From positions 1 to 12,805 of the forward strand of contig DBTW01000054.1 in assembly GCA_002307245.1 (NCBI GenBank): 12,805 nucleotides of DNA, read 5' to 3'. Positions within the stretch are counted from its first letter, which is position 1. The number at the start of each line of letters is the position of its first letter. The notes under the pieces are model-generated. The model did no database searches, was not told the DNA's origin, and was given only the letters and a program-made list of their open reading frames with translations. Position numbers and translations under genes: made by a program. Source of the stretch: Spirochaetaceae bacterium UBA1306 (GTDB lineage: Bacteria; Spirochaetota; Spirochaetia; Treponematales; Rectinemataceae). This document shows, one piece after another, positions 6,897 through 12,805 of the stretch.

Positions 6897-8582
6897 CTAC
6901 TGTAGCGAAATGGAGACTGATGTCTCGGTCGTGGTCGTACCCGCAACGATCGCCGATAGCGGAGTCCAGGCTCCATCAACGAAAGCGGAGACGCGGTAGC
7001 TAAAGGGGTAGCCCGACTTCAGTCCGGTCCGCAAGAAGCTCATATCCGCGCCCTCGTACAGAATGCTCAGCACCTCCTCCGCTTCGACTCGATCCGTAAA
7101 GGGAGAGATAGAGTAGGATTCGGAATAGGAATAATCGTCGTCGCTAGCCTTAGTCACGCTATAAAGGCGGTACTTCGCCGCATTTCCGACGCCACTCCAG
7201 GTCACGAGGAGGCTGTGATAGGGATCGGCTGAACCCGGCACGACCGCAAGGTTCTGAGGCGCCCCGTTCGCCGTGACATTGATGCCGTAGGCTCCCACGA
7301 CCGAGGAGGTCGTGCTATACCAGTCCGCCGCGCCCTGAATCCTGAGATAATAGCTGCCGCCCTCGGCCGGGCATACCCATTGCTCGATGTTGTCAAGCGA
7401 ATCGCCGTTGCTCGAGTTTTGGGCGACGGCCTTCCCTTCGAGGTCCACGATGCTGAATTCCAGATTGGGCCGGCTGCTGTCGACCGATACGAGGCTGATA
7501 TCGTAGCCCTGCCCCGCCTCGACCGGCAGCTGGAGGTAATCGACGTCGCCTGCAGGATAGATCGAATGCTCTTGCGTCTTGCCCAGCTCGAGGCTTCCCG
7601 CCTTGGCCATGGTTCCGTCGGCCTCGAGGGAATCCGCGGCTGCGTCGGCGAAGGACAAGACGAAGCCGTGCTCGCCTCCTTTGAAGACGCCCACCTCCGA
7701 ATGGTACGTGGCGAGAGAAGTCCCCACGTCGACTACGGCGACGTAATACGTATCGCCGGAAACGCTGTCGAGATAGGCCGCGTTGCCCGAACCTGAGACG
7801 ACATACGAGGCGCTTCCCCCGCCAGAGCTATCGCAAGCCTTGCCTTTAGAGTCGAAGACGAACAAGGCCAGCACCGCGCGACTTCCCTTCGAGGCGCGCG
7901 CGAGGATGCGGGTTTGTCTGGAATCGGCGGTGAGCTTGTACCATTTCTCGCTGCCTATCGTCATGCCGCTATAGTAGCTTCCTTCATAAGGCACGAGCGT
8001 CGCCGCGGCGCTCTCGACTCCGAGCGCAAGGGGCTCAGGATCGATCGGCAGGCAGGTGATGGATATTGGAGTCTCCGCCCGCGAGCTTATGTCGAAGCTA
8101 GCCGATACGCCCGATACGGTCGCGCGAGAGGCAGCGTCAACGCCATTCGCCTTGTTATAAAGCGTGACCTTGGCCGTATAGCCGATCCCGACGGGAAGCG
8201 TGGCGGAGCAGCTCGCGTAGGAGTTGCTTCCCATGGCCTCGTCCGCGACGGCGTTGGCCGATAGCTCGACGTCGCAGGAATAGAAGGCCGCAGTCGAGCC
8301 TTGGGCGAAGAATTCGAGGCGGGCGGAGCTCGCCGCGATGAAGGCCCTGGGCGAGCCGACGAGGCCTCGCGAGCCTTCGCCGACGCCCGAGCCGTCGGCG
8401 AACTCGGCGGCGTAGCGCAGGAAGGCCGCGCCGAGGGTCGGGATGCTGATGCTCACCTTTCCCTTCGTCGGGTCGCTAAGGCCTGAGCTCGTGTCCGCTG
8501 GCTTTCCGAGCGTTGCGTTCGCGCAGGATAGGGCGAGCAAGACGGATAATAGAATCGGCGCTATTGCGGATTGCTTTCTCAT
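6897..8582 (-). CDS. Envelope lipoprotein with two PPC-like domains and Fn3
   Basis: A 561-residue predicted lipoprotein, paralogous in its first half to the next gene. The start at 8582 (MRKQSAIAPILLS) gives a standard signal peptide with lipobox ALS-C20; GGGGG lies 7 nt upstream. An in-frame ATG at 8651 would overlap the preceding gene and add an N-terminus unlike a signal peptide. Layout: N-terminal module with KVSISIPTL (about 42-180, closing ISITCLP at 173-179); a first pre-peptidase-C-like beta-domain (about 205-313, WYKL 214, GDTYY 276); a second one (about 320-438, AGDVDYLQLPV and GGSYYLRIQG); and an Fn3-like domain (about 440-548). After the lipid cysteine it shares CANAT with the 592-aa paralogue. 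No enzyme motif was recognised, so the likely role is binding or display in the envelope. Confidence 0.8.
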   Translation of the reverse strand: MRKQSAIAPILLSVLLALSCANATLGKPADTSSGLSDPTKGKVSISIPTLGAAFLRYAAEFADGSGVGEGSRGLVGSPRAFIAASSARLEFFAQGSTAAFYSCDVELSANAVADEAMGSNSYASCSATLPVGIGYTAKVTLYNKANGVDAASRATVSGVSASFDISSRAETPISITCLPIDPEPLALGVESAAATLVPYEGSYYSGMTIGSEKWYKLTADSRQTRILARASKGSRAVLALFVFDSKGKACDSSGGGSASYVVSGSGNAAYLDSVSGDTYYVAVVDVGTSLATYHSEVGVFKGGEHGFVLSFADAAADSLEADGTMAKAGSLELGKTQEHSIYPAGDVDYLQLPVEAGQGYDISLVSVDSSRPNLEFSIVDLEGKAVAQNSSNGDSLDNIEQWVCPAEGGSYYLRIQGAADWYSTTSSVVGAYGINVTANGAPQNLAVVPGSADPYHSLLVTWSGVGNAAKYRLYSVTKASDDDYSYSESYSISPFTDRVEAEEVLSILYEGADMSFLRTGLKSGYPFSYRVSAFVDGAWTPLSAIVAGTTTTETSVSISLQ

Positions 8583-8595
8583 CCCATTTCCCCCG

Positions 8596-9525
8596 TCAGT
8601 CAATCGTGATGGCGACTTGGCCGCCGTCGTCGATGGAGATCGATGCTTCATTCGATGCCTCGGAAGAGCCGAAGCCGTTCGAGGCCATTACCGTATAGGT
8701 ATTCGTCTGCCCGGCGACGGGGTTCGGGTCCGCCCAGGAAAGGGCCGAGCCCTTCCAGACGGCCGCGCTGGAGCCGTTGCGGTGGACTGAATAGGAAGCC
8801 GCTCCGTCCGAGGCCGGCCAGGAAAGGAGGGGATGGAGGCCATTAGCCGCGATAGACAAGGAAGGCGCGGCCGGTATGGAACCCGTGCCGAAGATCCAGG
8901 TATCGCTCGCGCCCTCGCTAATCGCCTTACCGGATGAGTCTACGGGCACGACCCTCCAGGCGTAGGTCGAATTCGCATCCAAGGCATCGGGCTTGTAATT
9001 ATTCGCGCCCGCATACTCGGCCGTGGCGCCATCGGATACGCTCGTTCCCTTTACGATATAGATGAGCCAGCTCACCGCTCCCGAAGAGGCATTCCATGAA
9101 AAGCTAGGCTGGGCCTCGACTTTGACCGAGGAATTCACGGGAGAGACGAGGGATACCTTCAGGGGCAAGGATCGCGTGATCGTGAGGACGTAGGTCTTGG
9201 TGGCGCTTCCGTTTTCGGCGGTGACGATTATGGTCGCCTTTGTGTCGCCATAGACGAGATCCTCGATCTTCATGCTCGTCCCCGAGCCGCCGTTGATCGA
9301 GGCGCTCGCGCCCGCGGGGAGGACGATGGCGATCTCGGCCTCGGTAGTCGCGTCGTCGAGCGTGATGGCGAAGGCCCCATCGCTCAAGGCGACCGCACTA
9401 GAGTTCACGGACAGGCTAACGATGCTCGCGTCGTCGGAGAGGGTCGATGAACTCGATCCCGAAGAACATGCGCAGAGCGCGGTAGCGGCGATAACTGCCA
9501 TGAACGGTAATCGTAGACTTCTCAT
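8596..9525 (-). CDS. Lipoprotein with cadherin-like beta-sandwich and two Fn3 domains
   Basis: A 309-residue predicted lipoprotein. MRSLRLPFMAVIAATALCAC ends in the lipobox LCA-C20, followed by a serine-rich linker (SSGSSSS). Residues about 33-118 match the bacterial cadherin-like beta-sandwich family: ASIVSLSVNS near the start and SATKTYVLTITRS at the end are characteristic. Two Fn3-like domains follow (about 122-215 with PSFSWNASSGAVSWLIYI and TYAWRVVPVD; about 218-298 with LLSWPASDGAASYSVHR and NTYTVMASNGFG). The start has an excellent ribosome site, AAGGAG 5-6 nt upstream. The gene has its own likely promoter in the AT-rich gap before it and is followed 13 bp later by the next lipoprotein gene. 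Probable role is adhesion or scaffolding at the envelope; nothing points to a substrate. Confidence 0.8.
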   Translation of the reverse strand: MRSLRLPFMAVIAATALCACSSGSSSSTLSDDASIVSLSVNSSAVALSDGAFAITLDDATTEAEIAIVLPAGASASINGGSGTSMKIEDLVYGDTKATIIVTAENGSATKTYVLTITRSLPLKVSLVSPVNSSVKVEAQPSFSWNASSGAVSWLIYIVKGTSVSDGATAEYAGANNYKPDALDANSTYAWRVVPVDSSGKAISEGASDTWIFGTGSIPAAPSLSIAANGLHPLLSWPASDGAASYSVHRNGSSAAVWKGSALSWADPNPVAGQTNTYTVMASNGFGSSEASNEASISIDDGGQVAITID

Positions 9526-9545
9526 GCTTTCTCCTTAACTCTTTC

Positions 9546-9692
9546 AGTGTTACGAAGCTTATTGAATAAAAAACCGATACCGTTCTATTAAAATGAATTA
9601 CTTGCTTTCATCAATTGACGGATAATGTGCACGAGTATTTTGTTACTGCCCCGAGCGCATCATCCATCTGGATCCATAAGCTTCGTGACACT
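9546..9692. repeat. 17-bp inverted repeat framing an AT-rich intergenic segment
   Basis: AGTGTTACGAAGCTTAT (9546-9562) recurs inverted as ATAAGCTTCGTGACACT (9676-9692), 16 of 17 identical. The outer edge of the right arm is 2 bp from the stop of the 983-aa gene, and the left arm ends 20 bp before the next start codon, so the repeat exactly fills the gap. The 113 bp between the arms are AT-rich: 17 GC of 60 at 9541-9600. No direct duplication flanks it and no T-run follows. It may be a pair of operator sites, a long hairpin, or a tiny non-autonomous element. Confidence 0.6.
9587..9614 (-). promoter_or_regulatory. Promoter of the three-gene lipoprotein operon
   Basis: Minus strand TTGATG (9614-9609), 16-nt spacer, TTTAAT (9592-9587; five of six matches). 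Transcription would start near 9580, leaving a leader of about 55 nt that contains the left arm of the inverted repeat and ends in AAGGAG before ATG 9525. It lies wholly between the two repeat arms. Confidence 0.55.
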
Positions 9693-9694
9693 AG

Positions 9695-12646
9695 TCAAGG
9701 CTTCAATTTGTAGACGTACAGCCCCTTAGTCCCGACTGCCGAATACAGATAGGGGCCCGAGACGGCAAGTCCGTTCGCGGATGCGTAGAAATTGCCGTTC
9801 TCGTTATTGAGGGTCGAATCATAGTCGGATTCGCAGCTCGCCAGGAGACTTGCCTTCCCTGCCTTGCTGAGATCCACGATCCTGATCCTGCAGAGGCCCG
9901 AGGAGGAATTGTATGCGCTACTCGCGAACAGGTAATGCCCGGTCTGGGCGAGGCCCTTGCCTACTTCATTGGCCGACGAGAAGCTAGCCACTTTCGTGGC
10001 CGAGAGCGGATCGCTGATATCGCAGGCGGAAAAACCGTAAGAATCCCCGTTCGTGAAGGCTCCCGTCTCGCTCGTACATATCGCTCGGGCGCCCGCGACC
10101 GGAATGGTCGCGCAAAAGAAGGCAGCGCTCGGACTGCTGATGTCGTAAACGTTCACGCCCTGATTGGAGTCGGCGATATAGGCATAGGTGCCGGAGATCG
10201 AGATGTCTTGGATGCCATTGCTGGCGAGGATGGTCTTAATAAAGGCCGGCGATGACGGATTAGAGATGTCGTATATCTCGAAGCCGGAGTATCGGGTTGT
10301 AAAGTAAAGATAACTGCCCGATATAGCGATACCGCGAAGGTATGAAGTGCTCATCTTAGCCATGATCGTCGGCTTCGCGGGATCGGAGACATCCACGACA
10401 AGGACCTCTTGCAAGGGGCTCGTGATATCGGTCGACGCCGCCATCACGAAGGCCAGATCGCCCGAAAGCCTTACCATGGCTGCCTTGTATGCCGGGGTCG
10501 CCAGCAGGGCAGTCTGTACCGGATTGGCAGGATCGCCTATATCGAATATCCGCAATCCGGCGGTGTTCTCGGCGACATAGGCATGGCTGCCGCCGATCGC
10601 CACATCGCAGGCTCCCCCGCTCGTCGCGGCCACGGCCAGCTTGGTGAGGCTCAAGGGCAGGTTCGTATCGATTACGCATTGGCAGGGATCGGTCAAATCG
10701 ATGAGCGCGAAGGCCAAGGGCCCGTTGACCGAAACGGAGCAGGGATAGTCGGTCGGGATATTCTTCTGCAGCGAAGGGCTCGACGGATCATCGAGACGAT
10801 AGATCTGGATGCCGAGGTCAGTATTGGCTGTGAATAACCACTGCCCTGAGGCGGCGAGGTCCTGGATCCTCCCGTTGGCGCCGTAGGCCTGGCAGGATTT
10901 CAGGACGGCCGTAGATCCCGCTGCGAGACCGGAAAGGTCCACGACCATGATGCCATTGTTGTTCATCGCCGCGTAGGCGTAGTCGCCGGAAATAGCGACG
11001 CTCAAGGCCTGGGAATAGACCGCCGAGCTGGTCGAGTCGAAGTCCGAGGCCCTGAAGCTTTGGATCGCCCCGCTGCCGTCGGCGTCGCCGAGCCTGATGA
11101 CCTTAAGGCCTCCGCCCCGATCGGCCACTATCGCGTAATCACCGTATACTGCGATGCCCAGGGCCTTAGCCTCGCTCGTCAGAATATATCCGTTACTCAA
11201 CATGTCGCTGTTTCTATCGAGGATGAAGGATTTCCGCAAAACAGGAGCGCTAGCCAAGCTGACATCGATCATTTTCACGCTGGATGCGTAGTACGTGACA
11301 TAGCCGTAGGTCGCGTTCGCTACGTTGGTAAAGGAGAAGTCCGCCACCAGGACCGTCGATCCGTAGACGGCCAGGCCCCGTGCGCAGGCGATGCCAGCGG
11401 CATACTGGCCAAGCTTTGCGGGGCTACCCGGGCTCGAGAGGTCGTAGATCAGGAGACCTGCGGCGCCGGCGGCGACATAGGCGTAATTCCCGTGTACGAT
11501 GACTTGGTAGGCCAAACCGCCGCTGGGCATCGCGATGGTCTTGAGGAGGACGGGATTGGCCTTATCCTTGGCATTGTAGACTTTGAGACCAGAGCTGATA
11601 TTGACCGCATACAGGTAGTCGCCCAGCCAGGCGAGCTCGCGCACCTCGCCGAGGGCTTCGCATCTTGTGACCGAGGGACTGGTCAAGAAGCCGTCCGTCT
11701 GGCCCCCCACGGCCGAGCTTAAAATATTACAATCGGACTTCGGCGCAATTTTATAATAATAGTATAATCCGTTCACGACCGTCGTATCGGAGAAGCTCGT
11801 CCCCGTGGTAGTGCGGAACTCGTCGAATGTACCCGTATCGCCGATCCGGCGGTAGATGGTGTACTCGTCGGTCGCGACTATGCCGTTCCAGTTCAAGTCG
11901 ATCTTGCCGCGCATGCCGTACAGGCGCGGAATCAAAGTCCGGGCCGAGAGCGGTATCGTCTTGACGTAGTCCGAATAACTATCGGGATAGCCGCTCTTCG
12001 CGTTCGCCTTTACCCTGACTACGTAGAGGTTGCCGTTCGCGCATTTCAGGCTATAGGGCGAGGTGACATTCTTGATCACGCTGCCCACCGTGTCCGACGG
12101 CAGGGAGCCTGTGTCCGAATAGTATAGAGTATAGCTGTCCGTATTGGGCACATCGTCCCAGCTGAGGACTATTTTCTTATTTGATGCCACGGCCGCGAAC
12201 GAAGGCAGGGAGCTGCCGGTGGAGGATTTCTTCAGGTTTATGCTCGAGCTCGAGACGTTGGAATTCCAATCGACGGCCTTGAGCTTCAGGTAGAAGCTCG
12301 CGCCCAGGGTGTCGGTGGCGAATTGGAAAGAGTAGCTGCCGTCCGCCGCCACCGCCACGTCGCCGCCGACCGTCGAGCTGGGGATCTCGTAGCTCAGGCT
12401 GGCGACGCTGCCAGCCTGCCCGTCGGCGGCCGCGTCGGATACTTTCCCGTCTATTTCGACTATATTCGCGCAGAGGAAGCCTTCCTGCGGCGAACTGATC
12501 GTAATGACGGGAGCCGTCGAGTCCTTGGCGCGGATCAAGGTCGAAGAAGCTATCAGGTCGAGCTTACAGGCCGACAACGCGGCCAAGATCGCGCAGAGCG
12601 CCATGACGGCGCTGCGCCGCAAGATCCAATTTCCCCTAGTGCCCAT
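9695..12646 (-). CDS. Large LVIVD-repeat (beta-propeller) lipoprotein with Ig-like and Fn3 domains
   Basis: A 983-residue predicted lipoprotein. The signal peptide ends LSA-C27. An Ig-like segment follows (about 44-138, TAPVITISSPQEG ... DGKVSDAA), then two Fn3-like domains (about 145-232, VLSWDDVPNTDSYTLYYS; about 235-318, DLNWNGIVATDEYTIYRR). From about 333 to the end it is built of LVIVD repeats, typified by GIQDISISGTYAYIADSNQG and VNVYDISSPS. I count about 14, some degenerate, starting near 335, 380, 422, 495, 547, 594, 636, 679, 721, 770, 812, 853, 897 and 957. Such repeats form beta-propeller blades on surface proteins of unknown function. Start choice is uncertain: ATG 12646 has only a poorly spaced AGGG; a TTG at 12622 with AGGGG upstream would give MRRSAVMALCAILAALSAC. 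It is first of the leftward lipoprotein genes. Confidence 0.85.
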   Translation of the reverse strand: MGTRGNWILRRSAVMALCAILAALSACKLDLIASSTLIRAKDSTAPVITISSPQEGFLCANIVEIDGKVSDAAADGQAGSVASLSYEIPSSTVGGDVAVAADGSYSFQFATDTLGASFYLKLKAVDWNSNVSSSSINLKKSSTGSSLPSFAAVASNKKIVLSWDDVPNTDSYTLYYSDTGSLPSDTVGSVIKNVTSPYSLKCANGNLYVVRVKANAKSGYPDSYSDYVKTIPLSARTLIPRLYGMRGKIDLNWNGIVATDEYTIYRRIGDTGTFDEFRTTTGTSFSDTTVVNGLYYYYKIAPKSDCNILSSAVGGQTDGFLTSPSVTRCEALGEVRELAWLGDYLYAVNISSGLKVYNAKDKANPVLLKTIAMPSGGLAYQVIVHGNYAYVAAGAAGLLIYDLSSPGSPAKLGQYAAGIACARGLAVYGSTVLVADFSFTNVANATYGYVTYYASSVKMIDVSLASAPVLRKSFILDRNSDMLSNGYILTSEAKALGIAVYGDYAIVADRGGGLKVIRLGDADGSGAIQSFRASDFDSTSSAVYSQALSVAISGDYAYAAMNNNGIMVVDLSGLAAGSTAVLKSCQAYGANGRIQDLAASGQWLFTANTDLGIQIYRLDDPSSPSLQKNIPTDYPCSVSVNGPLAFALIDLTDPCQCVIDTNLPLSLTKLAVAATSGGACDVAIGGSHAYVAENTAGLRIFDIGDPANPVQTALLATPAYKAAMVRLSGDLAFVMAASTDITSPLQEVLVVDVSDPAKPTIMAKMSTSYLRGIAISGSYLYFTTRYSGFEIYDISNPSSPAFIKTILASNGIQDISISGTYAYIADSNQGVNVYDISSPSAAFFCATIPVAGARAICTSETGAFTNGDSYGFSACDISDPLSATKVASFSSANEVGKGLAQTGHYLFASSAYNSSSGLCRIRIVDLSKAGKASLLASCESDYDSTLNNENGNFYASANGLAVSGPYLYSAVGTKGLYVYKLKP

Positions 12647-12685
12647 GGCCCTATGGTCTATTCGCGCGCGCTTATCGTCGTCTGG

Positions 12686-12715
12686 ATTAGCAAAGAATGG
12701 ACACCATACGGTAAA
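12686..12715 (-). promoter_or_regulatory. Candidate promoter of the LVIVD lipoprotein gene
   Basis: Minus strand TTTACC (12715-12710), 18-nt spacer, GCTAAT (12691-12686), each four of six matches to consensus. It would give a leader of about 33 nt. A rival -10, TACAAT at 12773-12768, has no acceptable -35. Confidence 0.3.
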
Positions 12716-12774
12716 TAATGCTGCTTCTGCCTGCGCCTGGAGCCTAATTCAACCGGCGGAATCAGTATTGTACT

Positions 12775-12805
12775 AGGAAGGGCGCTCCCGCGAAGCGCCC
12801 TTCCT
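12775..12805. terminator. Perfect 12-bp stem-loop at the window edge, probable terminator
   Basis: AGGAAGGGCGCT (12775-12786) pairs perfectly with AGCGCCCTTCCT (12794-12805) across a 7-nt loop CCCGCGA. No T-run follows on the minus strand (AGTACAA); the plus-strand continuation is cut off. The position upstream of the lipoprotein genes fits the terminator of a neighbouring unit outside the window. The stem may extend further to the right. Confidence 0.55.

Noticed and set aside
6884..6979. N-terminal extension of the 592-aa lipoprotein to an upstream ATG
   Set aside because: It would overlap the end of the preceding gene, lacks a ribosome site, and places an arginine-rich tail before the signal peptide.
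9564..9640. Promoter-like boxes on the plus strand (TTGAAT...TATTAA; TTGACG...TATTTT)
   Set aside because: No plus-strand gene follows. Such matches are expected by chance in a short AT-rich stretch.
9546..9692. Integron attC site
   Set aside because: The size and symmetry are suggestive, but no RYYYAAC / GTTRRRY core pair is present at the arm ends and no integrase is seen.

Overview
The window reads as a GC-rich bacterial chromosome segment, most likely from a free-living or environmental spirochaete. The support is indirect: four consecutive lipoprotein genes with loose lipoboxes (LSC, VSC, CAC), Fn3, cadherin-like and LVIVD surface modules, and a small HU-like protein of a type seen in spirochaetes and Bacteroidetes. 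No rRNA or other decisive marker is present, so the phylum is an inference. No tRNA, CRISPR array, transposase or phage gene was seen.

Left part (1-3851): the start of an HU-like DNA-binding gene is read leftward off the edge. It is separated by a 275-bp gap from a rightward pair: a GH94 disaccharide phosphorylase (638-3028) and uppP (3042-3851), 13 bp apart and probably co-transcribed. The gap holds two unexplained signals: a 14-bp perfect palindrome in the core promoter region of the HU-like gene, and five CCAANNNRG-type motifs spaced exactly 22 bp apart.

Middle (3869-5104): a leftward gene, convergent with uppP, encodes a 7-TM protein fused to an AraC-type DNA-binding domain. It has its own extended -10 promoter that almost touches the start codon. 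A strong intrinsic terminator separates it from the lipoprotein genes upstream of it.

Right part (5105-12646): four leftward lipoprotein genes. First read is a 983-residue LVIVD-repeat (beta-propeller) protein. After a 169-bp AT-rich gap framed by a 17-bp inverted repeat with a good promoter inside come three tightly packed genes, 13 bp apart: a cadherin-like/Fn3 lipoprotein (309 aa) and two paralogous lipoproteins (561 and 592 aa) that share an N-terminal module but differ at the C-terminus. All four products should be anchored in the envelope and look built for binding or display; none shows a catalytic motif I recognise. The array ends at the terminator at 5047-5076. Another stem-loop sits at the right edge of the window.

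No gap longer than 300 bp is without a gene.
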